A DNA stretch of 64,000 nt from Hyphomicrobiales bacterium (GCA_026400535.1 JAPLOU010000037.1:62001-126000); one strand, 5' to 3'. Shown: positions 1 through 14,327, numbered from the stretch's first letter. Notes: a model not told the origin generated them from the sequence alone. Numbers and translations: made by a program.

Positions 1-1170
1 CATCTCGCCCGTGTGATCGGCATCGGCCATACGCGTTCGCTCGGCCTCAAGGGCGGTGCCGTCGTCGATCTGGAAGCGGCGGAGCGGTCGATCCGGCAGG
101 CCGTGGACGCGGCCGAGCGCATGGCCAAGGTCGAGGTCCAGTCCGTGATCGTCAACCAGACCGGCGGGCGGCTCGGTTCGCAGAGCTTCGCGGCCAGCGT
201 TGACCTGCGCGTCGGCTCGGTCGCGGATCAGGATGTAAAGCGCGTCCTGGCGGCGGCAGCTTCGCACTCGGTGCGCCCCGGCCGCGCCGTGCTGCATGCG
301 CTGCCGACCGGTTACGCGCTGGATGGCCAGCCCGGCGTGACGGATCCGCGCGGGCTGATGGGCCGCTCGCTTTCGGTCGACATGCATGTCGTCACCGGCG
401 AGGGCGCAGCGGCACTCAATCTGATGCTGGCGGTCGAGCGCTGCAATCTGTCGGTCGAAAGTGTGGTGGCGACGCCCTACGCCTCGGGCCTCTCATCGCT
501 TGTCGACGATGAGGCCGACATGGGCGCGGTGATTGTGGACATGGGCGGCGGCACGACCAGCATCGGGGTCTTCTCGCATGGCCATCTCATGCATGCGGAT
601 GGCGTCGCCGTCGGCGGGCATCACATCACCATGGATCTGGCGCGCGGCCTGTCCACCAAGGTTTCTGCGGCGGAGCGGCTGAAGACGCTGTATGGCGGCA
701 CCATCGCCACTGTCTCCGACGAGCGCGACATTATCACTGTGCCGTCCGTCGATGATGACGATCGCGACACACCCAATCACATGCCGAAGTCGCATCTGAT
801 CCGGATCATTCGCCCGCGTGTCGAGGAAATCCTCGAATTGGTGCGCGACCGGCTGAAGGCTGCCGGCTTTGCCGGCGAGGCCGGCAGGCGCGTTGTGCTC
901 ACGGGCGGCGGCTGCCAGCTCACCGGGCTGACAGATCTCGCAAGGCAGGTGCTTGGCGGGCAGGTCCGGATCGGACGCCCGCTCGGCATCAAGGGGCTTC
1001 CCGAGGCCGCAAAGGGTCCGCCCTTCGCCGCCGCGGTGGGTCTGCTGGTCTACCCGCAGGTGGCGCACATCGAACATTTCGAGCCGCGATCCGCGGGAGG
1101 TTTTGCCGCAACCGGCACGGATGGGGGCTACCTCTCCCGTGTCGGACGATGGCTGAAAGACAGCTTCTGA
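1..1170 (+). CDS. ftsA: cell division protein FtsA, 5' end outside the window
   Basis: Actin-like ATPase that anchors FtsZ to the inner membrane and recruits later divisome proteins. The frame is already open at base 1, so the GTG at 13 is probably an internal Val and the true start lies upstream; about 389 codons are visible. An ATP-binding motif VDMGGGTTS is encoded near 535-561 and a second phosphate/adenosine motif LTGGGCQL near 895-917. The protein ends in SRVGRWLKDSF, which fits the C-terminal amphipathic membrane-targeting helix of the family. ftsZ follows after 126 bp on the same strand, the usual order. Confidence 0.96.
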   Translation, partial: HLARVIGIGHTRSLGLKGGAVVDLEAAERSIRQAVDAAERMAKVEVQSVIVNQTGGRLGSQSFAASVDLRVGSVADQDVKRVLAAAASHSVRPGRAVLHALPTGYALDGQPGVTDPRGLMGRSLSVDMHVVTGEGAAALNLMLAVERCNLSVESVVATPYASGLSSLVDDEADMGAVIVDMGGGTTSIGVFSHGHLMHADGVAVGGHHITMDLARGLSTKVSAAERLKTLYGGTIATVSDERDIITVPSVDDDDRDTPNHMPKSHLIRIIRPRVEEILELVRDRLKAAGFAGEAGRRVVLTGGGCQLTGLTDLARQVLGGQVRIGRPLGIKGLPEAAKGPPFAAAVGLLVYPQVAHIEHFEPRSAGGFAATGTDGGYLSRVGRWLKDSF

Positions 1171-1296
1171 CGAAGCGGGCCCGCTCCGGGCGGCGACCGG
1201 GGCGAGCCTTGAGACGGAAGGTCGTGGCGGCGGCCTTCTGATGATCTGACCTAAGAGACGCTAGCCGGGCGTCGACAACGTGAAAGAGGCACGACA

Positions 1297-2997
1297 ATGC
1301 CGATGAACCTGCAAGGCCCGGACATTCGGGAACTCAAGCCGCGGATCACCGTTTTCGGGGTTGGCGGCGGTGGCGGCAACGCCGTGAACAACATGATTCA
1401 GGCTGGCCTGCAGGGTGTCGACTTCGTTGTCGCCAACACTGATGCACAGGCTCTGGCCATGTCCGCGGCTCCGCGCATCATCCAGATGGGCCTGCAGGTC
1501 ACTGAAGGACTGGGCGCCGGATCGCAGCCGGAGGTTGGTCGCGCGGCCGCTGAGGAGGTGATGGATGAGATCCGTGACCATCTTGCCGGCGCACACATGG
1601 TGTTCATCACGGCAGGCATGGGTGGCGGCACCGGCACGGGAGCCGCTCCGGTCGTGGCCCGTGCAGCCCGCGAGCTTGGCATTCTCACCGTCGGCGTCGT
1701 GACCAAGCCGTTCCAGTTCGAAGGCACCCGCCGCCTGCGCATGGCGGACGCCGGCATCCAGGAACTGCAGCAGTCAGTGGACACGCTGATCGTCATCCCG
1801 AATCAGAACCTGTTCCGCATCGCCAACGAGAACACAGGGTTTGCAGACGCCTTCGGCATGGCCGACCAGGTGCTCTACTCCGGTGTCGCCTGCATCACCG
1901 ACCTGATGGTCAAGCCGGGCCTGATCAACCTGGACTTCGCCGATGTCCGCGCCGTGATGCGCGGCATGGGCAAGGCGATGATGGGCACCGGCGAGGCAAC
2001 CGGCGAGAAGCGCGCCGAGACGGCCGCGCAGGCCGCCATCTCCAATCCGCTGCTGGACGAAACCTCGATGAAGGGGGCCCGCGGCCTGCTGATCTCGATC
2101 ACCGGCGGGCGCGACATGAAGCTATACGAGGTCGACGAGGCCGCCACCCGCATCCGCGAGCAGGTCGACGAAGAAGCCAACATCATTGTCGGTGCCACCT
2201 TCGACGAATCCATGCAAGGCATCATGCGCGTTTCCGTCGTCGCAACGGGCATCGACGCCGCCCATATGCAGATGCAGCCGGAAGTGTCGACCATCGACCG
2301 CCGGATCGCCGAAGTGGCCGAGAAGCTGAAGGCTGAAGCACGGCTGCGGGCCCAGGCGAGTTCGGCGGCGCCGACATTCCGCCCGATGGCTTCGGTGATC
2401 TCCTCGCCGGCTCTGCAGCCGGTCGAACCAGCGCCGATCATGCCCGAGGCGCCGGAAGCCACGATCATTGCCGAGACGGTGCTTCTTGAGCCGGTCCAGC
2501 CGCGCGTGGTGCTGGCCGCCGAGCCGCCCGCGCCGAGCCAGACCTTCCGCCAACCGGTTGAGCCGACCCTGGAGCAGGAGCACTTCATCCCGCCGCCGGC
2601 CGAGCGCATCAAGCCGGCGCGCCTGCCCCGGATCGAGGATCTGCCGGTCCCGGCGCAGAACCAGCTTGCGGCCCGCTTGGTGCCGCCCCAGCCGCAGATG
2701 CCGGCCCACGCTGCTGAGCAGAAGCGGATGTCGCTGATGCAGCGGCTGGCCTCGGTCGGGTTTGGCCGCAAGGATGAGGGTCTCCCGGAGGCTACGCAGC
2801 CGCTTCAGCCGGCTTTGGCGCAGCCTCGTCCCGCGCCTTCCGCAGCCCATGCCGAGTACATGCGGCGCCCCGCGCCCGCCACAGTTCAGCGGGCGGCCGA
2901 GGGCCAGCTGGACGTGCGCGGACGTGCTCCGGCGCCCCGCCCGGCGGACGACGACCAGTTGGAGATTCCGGCCTTCCTGCGTCGCCAGGCTAACTGA
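1297..2997 (+). CDS. ftsZ: cell division protein FtsZ
   Basis: Tubulin-like GTPase that forms the cytokinetic ring. The 566-residue protein has the glycine-rich N-terminal loop ([14 protein letters not shown], about residues 20-33), the tubulin signature [10 protein letters not shown] near residue 110 and the T7-loop region [11 protein letters not shown] near residue 210. After about residue 320 comes a roughly 230-residue Pro/Ala/Gln-rich linker, typical of alphaproteobacteria and making the protein longer than the 380-400 residues of enteric FtsZ. It ends with the conserved tail [12 protein letters not shown], which binds FtsA and other partners. ATG start with a GAAAGAGG-like RBS. A strong terminator follows at 3027. 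Confidence 0.98.
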   Translation: MPMNLQGPDIRELKPRITVFGVGGGGGNAVNNMIQAGLQGVDFVVANTDAQALAMSAAPRIIQMGLQVTEGLGAGSQPEVGRAAAEEVMDEIRDHLAGAHMVFITAGMGGGTGTGAAPVVARAARELGILTVGVVTKPFQFEGTRRLRMADAGIQELQQSVDTLIVIPNQNLFRIANENTGFADAFGMADQVLYSGVACITDLMVKPGLINLDFADVRAVMRGMGKAMMGTGEATGEKRAETAAQAAISNPLLDETSMKGARGLLISITGGRDMKLYEVDEAATRIREQVDEEANIIVGATFDESMQGIMRVSVVATGIDAAHMQMQPEVSTIDRRIAEVAEKLKAEARLRAQASSAAPTFRPMASVISSPALQPVEPAPIMPEAPEATIIAETVLLEPVQPRVVLAAEPPAPSQTFRQPVEPTLEQEHFIPPPAERIKPARLPRIEDLPVPAQNQLAARLVPPQPQMPAHAAEQKRMSLMQRLASVGFGRKDEGLPEATQPLQPALAQPRPAPSAAHAEYMRRPAPATVQRAAEGQLDVRGRAPAPRPADDDQLEIPAFLRRQAN

Positions 2998-3026
2998 AAA
3001 TCGATTTAAATTGACGCTTGGTCAGG

Positions 3027-3056
3027 CTTCACCCGCTCCTCACAGAGCGGGTGAAG
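3027..3056 (+). terminator. Rho-independent terminator after ftsZ
   Basis: A perfect 12-bp stem (CTTCACCCGCTC paired with GAGCGGGTGAAG) around a 6-base loop CTCACA is followed by ATGTTTTAAG. It lies 29 bp past the ftsZ stop and separates the fts genes from lpxC. The U-run is short, so partial read-through is possible. Confidence 0.8.
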
Positions 3057-3285
3057 ATGTTTTAAGAATTAATTGATATAGAATGGTAATATCACATCTA
3101 AAAGTGGCGAACTTTTTTGTTACAGAGCGATAAAAACCGTGATTTTGCCATGGTCTGCGACCTCGTTATGGTGCGGCACGGTCAAAGCGCGCGAATCGCG
3201 GTTTGACGCAAGGACTTCGAAAAGTTCCAGCCTGCGTAAAATGGCAAAAAGCCGGCGCAAACATGGACTTCAAAGGGACTGACAC
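3057..3285 (+). promoter_or_regulatory. AT-rich leader region of lpxC
   Basis: About 230 bp between the ftsZ terminator and the lpxC ATG. It is clearly richer in A and T than the surrounding genes (runs such as TTAAGAATTAATTGATATAG and AACTTTTTTGTTAC), which fits a promoter for lpxC and its followers. I cannot place -35 and -10 boxes with confidence. Confidence 0.4.
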
Positions 3286-4224
3286 ATGATCGCGGGCCGC
3301 CAGACAACAGTGCGAAATACCGTCGCGCTCTCCGGATATGGCGTTCACAGTGCAGCCGTCGCGAATATCGCCATCCGTCCTGCTTCTCCCAATCACGGCA
3401 TCGTCTTTCTGCGCACCGGTCTCGAAGGCGGCATCGAGCGCCGTATTCCCGCGCGATATGGCAATGTGAGCATGACCGAATTATGCACCGTTCTGGGCAA
3501 TCCGAGCCATGGCGCTGTCTCTACGGTCGAACACATCATGGCGGCGCTCTATGGTCTGGGGATCGACAACGCCCTGATCGAGATCGACGGGCCCGAGGTC
3601 CCCATCATGGATGGAAGTGCGGCCGCGTTCGTGGAGGCCCTGCGCGCTGTCGGTGTCGAGAGCCAGCGAAGCCCCAAGCGTTATGTGCGCGTTCTCAAGC
3701 CGGTTTCGGTGTCGAACAAGGTCGGTACCAGCGAGTTGCTGCCGCATGATGACGATGTCCTTCGACTTGACGTGACAATCGCCTTCGACACCGCCGTCAT
3801 CGGCGATCAGACCATGACGCTCGATCTTGAGCCCGAGGCCTTTGCGGCCGAGGTGAGCCGGGCCCGCACGTTCGGCTTCATGCGCGATGTCGAACAGTTG
3901 TGGAAGAACGGTTTTGCCCTTGGCGCCTCGCTCGAAAACACGGTCGCCATCGGTGATGATCGCGTGATCAACCCGGAAGGCCTTCGTTTCGACGATGAGT
4001 TCGTCCGGCACAAGATGCTCGACGCCGTCGGCGATCTGGCCCTGGCCGGACTGCCGATCGTCGGTCTGTTCCGCTCGCGCTGCGGTGGTCATCGCCTCAA
4101 CATCTCGGTGTTGCGCGAGCTGTTCTCCGATCCGGCCAATTTTGCGATCTGCGAAGCCGAAACCGCCGTGCCCGCCCGTCATGTTCAGATGGCGGCCGCA
4201 GCCTATGCGCCCGCTCTGGGCTGA
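3286..4224 (+). CDS. lpxC: UDP-3-O-acyl-N-acetylglucosamine deacetylase LpxC
   Basis: Zinc-dependent cytoplasmic enzyme for the committed step of lipid A synthesis. The 312 residues match the family length. Zinc ligands are visible: His in STVEHIMAAL (about residue 82) and the His and Asp of RHKMLDAVGDLAL (about residues 241-252). The motif GPEVPIMDGSAAAFV near residue 105 is also conserved. It is separated from ftsZ by a terminator and AT-rich leader, so it probably has its own promoter. It is followed by bamD, a common rhizobial order. Confidence 0.97.
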   Translation: MIAGRQTTVRNTVALSGYGVHSAAVANIAIRPASPNHGIVFLRTGLEGGIERRIPARYGNVSMTELCTVLGNPSHGAVSTVEHIMAALYGLGIDNALIEIDGPEVPIMDGSAAAFVEALRAVGVESQRSPKRYVRVLKPVSVSNKVGTSELLPHDDDVLRLDVTIAFDTAVIGDQTMTLDLEPEAFAAEVSRARTFGFMRDVEQLWKNGFALGASLENTVAIGDDRVINPEGLRFDDEFVRHKMLDAVGDLALAGLPIVGLFRSRCGGHRLNISVLRELFSDPANFAICEAETAVPARHVQMAAAAYAPALG

Positions 4225-4405
4225 GCGCGCCTGCCCCAGAACAGGCCGCCTTGAATTCGCCATCTGGCTGGATGATGGCCTTGGGCTGATCCAAACTTAG
4301 TTTGCCGTCGCGTGCGAGGATGACTTGGCGAAAGCCGTGCGCATGGGTTACAGGCTTGAACCTGCGTCCGGCGCATGACAACGCAATTTGATTGAGGCTG
4401 TGGTT

Positions 4406-5278
4406 ATGGCTGTTCCAAAATCAGTTCATTGGATCCTGCTGCTGGGAATCGCCATGGGCGCCGCCGGCTGTGACACGATTTCCTCACTCAACCCGTTCGA
4501 TACGACATCGCGCTACAAGCAGGAACTGTTGCCCGACGTGCCGCCGGAAACCCTGTACAATCAGGGTCTGGCGCGGCTCCAGTCCGGTGACACGCTCGGC
4601 GCGGCCAAAGCCTTCGGTGATATCGACAAACAGTCCGCGTTCTCCCCGCAGGCAAAAAAGGGCCTGCTGCTGACGGCTTTCGCCCATTACGAGGGCCGCC
4701 GCTACGATGAGGCGATCACCGCCTCCCGCCGCTTCCTGACGCTGCATCCGGGTGACAAGGATGCGGCCTATGCCCAGTATCTTCTGGCTATGTCGAACTA
4801 TAACCAGATTCCCGACATTGGCCGCGATCAGGAGCGCACCGAGAGGGCGCTGGTGTCGCTGCAGGAACTCGTCGACCGCTATCCGCGCTCCGAGTATGTT
4901 CAGGACGCGCGCGAGCGGATACTGTTCGCCAAGGACCAGCTTGCGGGCAAGGAGATGACGGTGGGCAGGTTCTACCTGCAACAGCGCAATTTCCCCGCCG
5001 CGATCAACCGCTTCCGCGATGTGGTCTCGAAGTATCAGACCACGCGCCATGTCGAGGAGGCATTGATGCGCCTGTGCGAGGCCTATCTGGCGCTGGGCGT
5101 GACGGCAGAAGCGCAGACGGCTGCGGCGGTGCTGGGGCATAATTTCCCCGACAGCCCGTGGTACAAGGACGCCTATGCGCTGCTCCAGTCCGGCGGGCTT
5201 GAGCCGCGCGAGCAGTCCGGCTCGTGGATCAGCCGTGCGTTCCGTGGCTTTACCCGGACAGTTGGCCTCAGCCAGTGA
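4406..5278 (+). CDS. bamD: outer membrane assembly lipoprotein BamD
   Basis: TPR lipoprotein of the BAM complex that inserts beta-barrel proteins in the outer membrane. ATG at 4406 is preferred over the upstream TTG at 4388; it gives a 290-residue precursor with a lipobox ending GAAGC about 22 residues in. TPR-like repeats follow, including YNQGLARLQSGDTLGAAKAF, FAHYEGRRYDEAI and FYLQQRNFPAAINRFRDV. recN starts 7 bp after the stop, so the two are probably co-transcribed. Confidence 0.93.
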   Translation: MAVPKSVHWILLLGIAMGAAGCDTISSLNPFDTTSRYKQELLPDVPPETLYNQGLARLQSGDTLGAAKAFGDIDKQSAFSPQAKKGLLLTAFAHYEGRRYDEAITASRRFLTLHPGDKDAAYAQYLLAMSNYNQIPDIGRDQERTERALVSLQELVDRYPRSEYVQDARERILFAKDQLAGKEMTVGRFYLQQRNFPAAINRFRDVVSKYQTTRHVEEALMRLCEAYLALGVTAEAQTAAAVLGHNFPDSPWYKDAYALLQSGGLEPREQSGSWISRAFRGFTRTVGLSQ

Positions 5279-5285
5279 GCGGGCC

Positions 5286-6959
5286 GTGCTCGCCCAGCTC
5301 CTGATTCGTGACATTGTCCTGATCGACAGCCTAGAGCTTGCCTTCGCCGGCGGGCTCAGCGTGCTTACGGGCGAGACAGGCGCCGGCAAGTCCATCCTGC
5401 TCGATGCTTTTGCGCTTGCCCTCGGCGGACGCGGCGACGGCTCTCTCGTCAGGCATGGCGAAGCCCAGGGACAGGTCACGGCGGTCTTCGACCTTGCCAT
5501 GGACCATCCGGCCCGCGCGCTGGCACGCAGTCACGACCTTGATGTCGACGGGGACCTGATCCTGCGCCGCGTGCAGGTGGCGGATGGCCGGACACGCGCT
5601 TTGATCAACGATCAGCCCGTTTCGGTGCAGGTGCTGCGGACGATTGGCTCCGCACTCGTCGAAATCCATGGCCAGCATGATGAGCGGGCCATAATCGAGC
5701 CGGAAACGCACCGTTCGCTGCTCGATGTCTTTGGTGATCTGGGAGATCAGGCTACCGAGGTATCGGTGGCGTGGCGGGCCTGGCGCGATGCGCGCGCCGC
5801 CCTTGACCAGCAGCGCGCCCGCGTCGAGGCTGCGCGCAAGGAAGCAGACTTCCTGCGCCATGCCGCCGACACGCTCGGCAAGCTGGGCGCGCGGGCCGGC
5901 GAGGAAGCCGAACTCGCCCGCCAGCGGCAGTTGATGATGCAGTCCGAGAAGGTCGCCAAGGACATTGCCGATGCCAGCGAGGCACTGAGCGGGCAGGGCT
6001 CGCCAATCCCCGAGCTGTCAGCCCACATGCGGCGTCTGGAGCGCCGGGTGACGCAGGCGCCGGACCTTGTCGAAGCGCCGGTGAAGGCGCTGGAGGCGGC
6101 GCTGTTGGCGCTTGACGAGGCGGCAACCACACTGGAAGCGGCCCTGCGCGCGACCGAGTTCGACCCGCACGAACTGGAACGCTGCGAGGAACGCCTGTTT
6201 GCCCTGCGCGCGGCAGCACGGAAGTATGATGTGCCGGCGGATGCACTTGCCGGCTTGCAGGACCGCTTCGTCGCGGAGCTTGCGGCGCTTGATGCCGGGG
6301 AGCAGCATCTCAAGGGGCTGGAAGCTGATCTGGCCTCGCGGTCGACTGCCTATGCGGAGCTGGCGACGCGCCTCAGTGCGGCGCGTACCGCCACCGCGAG
6401 GCAGCTTGACGCCGCCGTCACGCAGGAACTGCCGCCGCTCAAACTCGAGCGGGCCAGCTTCATCACGCAGGTCACGACGGATCCGGCCAACTGGAGCGCG
6501 ACGGGCAATGACCGTGTCGAGTTCTGGGTCCAGACCAACCCCGGCACACGGCCCGGCCCGATGTTCAAGGTGGCGTCGGGTGGCGAACTCTCGCGCTTCA
6601 TGCTGGCGCTGAAGGTTGTTCTGGCCGACAAGGGATCGGCGCCGACGCTCGTCTTCGACGAGATTGACACCGGAGTCGGCGGCGCCGTGGCCGACGCGAT
6701 CGGCCAGCGTCTGGCACGCCTTGCCGCCAGGGTCCAGGTGGTTTGCGTGACGCATGCGCCGCAGGTTGCCGCAAAGGCTGGCCGGCATTTCCTGATCTGC
6801 AAGCAGGCTGTCAGTGCCGACCGCGTGGCGACCCGCGTCGCGCCGCTGGCCGATGGCGAGCGCGGGGAGGAACTGGCCCGCATGCTCGCCGGCGCAACCA
6901 TCACCGACGAGGCGCGGGCGGCGGCCAAGAGGCTGCTGGAGACGGCCCTCGAGCGCTGA
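5286..6959 (+). CDS. recN: DNA repair protein RecN
   Basis: SMC-like ATPase acting early in double-strand break repair. I chose GTG at 5286 because the family begins at M/V-LAQLLIRDIVLID; an upstream in-frame start at 5175 would overlap bamD. This gives 557 residues. Walker A is GETGAGKS near residue 35, the central coiled coil spans about 150-350, the ABC signature is ASGGELSRFMLALK near 435 and Walker B is LVFDEIDTGVGG near 460. It lies 7 bp after bamD. Confidence 0.96.
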   Translation: MLAQLLIRDIVLIDSLELAFAGGLSVLTGETGAGKSILLDAFALALGGRGDGSLVRHGEAQGQVTAVFDLAMDHPARALARSHDLDVDGDLILRRVQVADGRTRALINDQPVSVQVLRTIGSALVEIHGQHDERAIIEPETHRSLLDVFGDLGDQATEVSVAWRAWRDARAALDQQRARVEAARKEADFLRHAADTLGKLGARAGEEAELARQRQLMMQSEKVAKDIADASEALSGQGSPIPELSAHMRRLERRVTQAPDLVEAPVKALEAALLALDEAATTLEAALRATEFDPHELERCEERLFALRAAARKYDVPADALAGLQDRFVAELAALDAGEQHLKGLEADLASRSTAYAELATRLSAARTATARQLDAAVTQELPPLKLERASFITQVTTDPANWSATGNDRVEFWVQTNPGTRPGPMFKVASGGELSRFMLALKVVLADKGSAPTLVFDEIDTGVGGAVADAIGQRLARLAARVQVVCVTHAPQVAAKAGRHFLICKQAVSADRVATRVAPLADGERGEELARMLAGATITDEARAAAKRLLETALER

Positions 6960-7136
6960 GGCCCTGCGGTCGCCGCGTTCTCAAGACAAAATGTCTGGAT
7001 TGCACGGTCGCTGCGCGGACAAGCCGCCCCGCGCCCCCTGAAAAGCGCTCAACCTTCCGCGCGTTTCCGGGGCCGTGAAGCGCCAGGGGAACAAGAATCC
7101 AGACGATGTCTTGTGAGCGCAACGAACGCCGCCTAG

Positions 7137-9263
<2,127 letters not shown>

Positions 9264-9408
9264 TCAGGCAACCGGCGCTGCCGGATGCCATCCTTGGCGA
9301 CATTACCGCAATCGCACCGATGGACCATGTCGGCTTTGAGCGCGCGCGATACTCTAAGCTATCGAGATCGATCTGGGGCCGGGCTTTGCGCCCACGTAAG
9401 AGCATGCT

Positions 9409-9855
9409 TCAGGGTGCTTTCGCAACCTGTCGTTCGCCTCCATGGGCCCTCGCTTTGGACTGACCGGAGCTTGTCCGGAAAACTGCAACCAGCGTGGCCA
9501 ACGGCTCGAAACGTCTCGTCAGCAGGCTTGCGGCGGCTGCGCTTTCGTCTGCAAATGCCGCCTTCTGCCGTGTCATCCCGTCGAGATGGCCGGGCGCTTT
9601 GCCTATTTCCTCGATCCCATGCGCCTGTTCGACGGCAGACCCGGATATCTTCTTGACGGTTTCCGCGACAGAACGATTGTGGCTGCGGGTTTCATTGGGC
9701 GCCTGTCCCGCCTCGCGGACAAGCTCAATCCCCTCCTGGACCTTCGTGTTCGCGGTGCTGACCAGAACTGATGACACGGAGACAAACACACCGACCATCA
9801 GGATGCCGAATGCGGCAATCCGTGTGGCCACTGGAAGGCTGGCGACAAGCGGCAT
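9409..9855 (-). pseudogene. methyl-accepting chemotaxis protein remnant (internally deleted)
   Basis: The 148-residue frame joins an N-terminal membrane segment (FGILMVGVFVSVSSVLVSTA) directly to the very end of a chemoreceptor signalling domain: EQAHGIEEIGKA, then DESAAAASLLTRRFEPLATLVAVFR, the usual MCP C-terminal pattern. Ligand-binding, HAMP and most of the signalling coiled coil are missing; a normal MCP has 500 residues or more. I read it as an internally deleted, nonfunctional receptor. The flanks (9264-9408 and 9856-10024) hold nothing I recognise. Confidence 0.6.
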
Positions 9856-10024
9856 CTACATAGGACGCCACCTTGAACGGCAAAGCAATCTATGATGTTA
9901 TTCCGGAGTATAAAATCGTTAAAGTTGCATACAGTGACTGACCGAAGGGCATGCTTCCGGCGGCCTCATCCAGACAGGCTCGTGAAAACCGGTTCAGAGC
10001 CGCGAACCGTCAGGGTGGCCTGCA

Positions 10025-11842
<1,818 letters not shown>

Positions 11843-12448
11843 GGGGGGCAAGTGGACTGGCAGGGCGACGGATGCAACTGCAAAATCCGCAGGGGCGGTG
11901 ATTGTGACCCATCGACGAGGCAGATCGACGCCTGAAACCAGTCCTGTGCAACTTTGCCGCGTGCCAGCCATGTGGTGCGGTGGGGCGGCGCTCAGGTTTG
12001 CACGGTGGACAATAAAGGTCATCGCCACCGGCCGCTGGGACGGATCCGAAAGCGGGGTGATCACCTGCAAATGCTCGCCGATGGGCTTCGCCTGCGGATG
12101 GATGCGCCCGGCATGCGGCCCGCGCCTTACCTGGCCTCGCGCGGGAGGATCGGGCTGCAGCGGATATCGGGCGAGGTCCTCGATGACACTGCGCCGCAGG
12201 ACCATCTGCGCGAAAGCGACAGGCTCGCCGCGCTGAACCTGCCCAAGTTCCTGCCCAAGTTCCTGCCCAAGTGCTTGCAGAGGGATCCGGGGGTGAAACT
12301 GCCCGACAAGGGCCGCGCGGCGCCGGGTTAGGGATTTCTCCCACTTCCCGCGCCGGTGAATTGGCGATAAGGGGTTGCGTCACCTTGCTGGACGTGGCGG
12401 TTTCCCGCGCTTCTGGCGGGCTGTTTGTTTTTGTCTGGAGTAACGACA
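11843..12448. other. 606-bp gap between uup and the DAHP synthase gene
   Basis: Open frames run through this stretch on both strands (for example 11954-12331 on plus), but none resembles a known protein. The only structure I see is a three-copy 12-bp tandem repeat at 12241-12276. The promoter of the divergent DAHP synthase gene should lie near 12350-12440. Confidence 0.5.
12241..12276 (+). repeat. three tandem copies of a 12-bp unit
   Basis: GCCCAAGTTCCT occurs at 12241-12252 and 12253-12264, with a third copy GCCCAAGTGCTT at 12265-12276 differing at two bases. The unit is a multiple of three, so it would encode a tetrapeptide repeat if translated, but no convincing gene covers it. Confidence 0.85.
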
Positions 12449-13746
12449 ATGGCCGATCGTTGGACGCCCGATAGCTGGAGAGCCAAGCCGATTCAGCAGA
12501 ACCCGCAGTATCCGGATCAGGCTGCGCTGGCCTCTGTCGAGAAGCAGCTTGCCGGGTTTCCGCCGCTGGTTTTTGCGGGCGAGGCGCGCAAGCTCAAGCG
12601 GGCGTCGATTTCTTCCGCCTGTTCCTGCAGATGGCTGTGGTGCTGACCTTTGCCGGTTCGTCGCCTGTGGTGAAGGTTGGTCGCGTGGCTGGCCAGTTCG
12701 CAAAACCGCGTTCGGCCAACAGCGAAACGATCAACGGCGTCGAGTTGCCGAGCTACCGCGGTGACATCATCAACGATATCGCGTTCACGGCGGAGGCTCG
12801 CATTCCCGATCCGCTGCGCCAGCTCATGGCCTACCGGCAGTCGGCAGCGACGCTCAACCTGATCCGCGCTTTTGCGACGGGCGGTTACGCCAATCTCGAC
12901 AATGCCCATCGATGGATGCTCGGCTTTGTGTCGGGCACCCACCAGAGCGGGCGATACCGCGAGTTGGCGGAACGCATCACAGAGACACTCGATTTCATGC
13001 GCGCCATCGGCATCGACCCGGAGGCTCATCCCGAAACCCGGACGACGGACTTCTACACCAGCCACGAAGCCCTGTTGCTCGGCTACGAGCAGGCCATGAC
13101 GCGTGTCGATTCCACCACCGGCGACTGGTACGACACCTCCGGGCACATGATCTGGATCGGGGACCGCACCCGCCAGCATGACCATGCGCATCTTGAGTTC
13201 TGCCGTGGCATCAAGAACCCGATCGGCCTGAAATGCGGCCCGACCTTGAAGCCCGACGATCTGATCCGCCTGATCGACATGCTGAACCCCGGCAATGAGG
13301 CCGGGCGGCTGACGCTGATTGCGCGCTTCGGTGCCGACAAGGTCTTCGATCATCTGCCCGCGCTGGTTCGTGCGGTGAAGCGGGAAGGGCGCACTGTGCT
13401 GTGGTCATGCGATCCGATGCACGGCAACACGATCAAGGCTGGGTCCGGCTACAAGACGCGCCCGTTCGACCTGATCCTCAGCGAGGTGAAGGCCTTCTTC
13501 GCCGTCCACAATGCTGAGGGCACCTATGCCGGCGGCATCCATCTCGAGATGACTGGCAAGAACGTCACTGAGTGCACCGGTGGCGCACGCTCGATCTCCG
13601 ATGTCGACCTGTCGGACCGCTATCACACGGCCTGCGATCCGCGCCTCAATGCGGAGCAGGCGCTGGAAATGGCGTTCCTGGTTGCGGAACTGATCAAGAA
13701 GGAACGCATGGCCAAGGGCCGGCCCGAGGTCGAGGCCGCCGAGTAA
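12449..13746 (+). pseudogene. aroG: class II DAHP synthase, frameshifted by a deletion of about 88 bp
   Basis: Encodes 3-deoxy-7-phosphoheptulonate synthase of the plant-like class II, the first step of the shikimate pathway. The start ([15 protein letters not shown]) reads in frame 2 to [13 protein letters not shown] at about 12604; at 12607 the protein resumes in frame 1 with [13 protein letters not shown] and continues intact to the end, including the motifs CGPTLKPDD and [12 protein letters not shown]. About 30 residues are lost at the junction, including the segment that normally reads LLQGGDCAESF with its metal-binding Cys. As sequenced it cannot make a normal enzyme. Everything else is well conserved, so a very recent mutation or an assembly error are both possible. 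Confidence 0.9.
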
Positions 13747-14327
13747 GGCATGCTGGCGGACCTGGCGCTCCATCCGGGCACGCCGGCTCCGCGCGCCGTC
13801 CGGCATTCCGGGCTCCTGCGCGAAAGCGTTGGTCTGTGGTTTGCGGGACGCGGCAGGCAAGGCCCGGGCGCTCGAGCCGGATTGCTGCAAGCCGGTTATC
13901 TCCGCCCGCGCCGTAACCCTGGGACGCCGTTTCTCGGCGGTGGTTCTGGGCTCCGGCCTCCTGTGCGCTGTGCCGATGCCGCTGCTGACGGACCCGTTCT
14001 ATCGCCGCGTTCTCGTCGATGTCGTGCATCATTCGCCGGTGCGCCGACGTTGCCCCTTGGATCGCGAGGTCAACCTCCTGACCCGCGACCTGACCGGGCT
14101 TCTTGCCCGGCTGGGCGTGGCTGACGTGGCCTCCAGCGCGATCAATGCCGAGGGCCGGGCCGTCGGGCGGGTGGCCCGGCTCCACGGGGTTGCCATGGCC
14201 GTGCCCGTTGAAGCCTGGGACTGGCTGGTGTCCGCCAAGGGGCGAGGAAGACGCCGCCCTGGCGATCATCCATCACGTCTAGGCCGATGGCGACTGGATG
14301 TGCTGATTGCGCCCCGGATGCGCGGGA
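13747..14327. other. 581-bp gap with one unexplained plus-strand open frame
   Basis: No recognisable gene. A plus-strand frame open from 13829 to 14365 has a GC-biased third codon position around 14015-14250 (for example LTRDLTGLLARLGVADVA), which can mark coding DNA. It matches no family I know, has no clear RBS, and runs into the end of the opposing porin-like gene. It may be a gene ghost. Confidence 0.3.

Noticed and set aside
12241..12276. CRISPR-like array
   Set aside because: The 12-bp units are directly adjacent with no spacers. No CRISPR repeats or cas genes were seen anywhere in the window.
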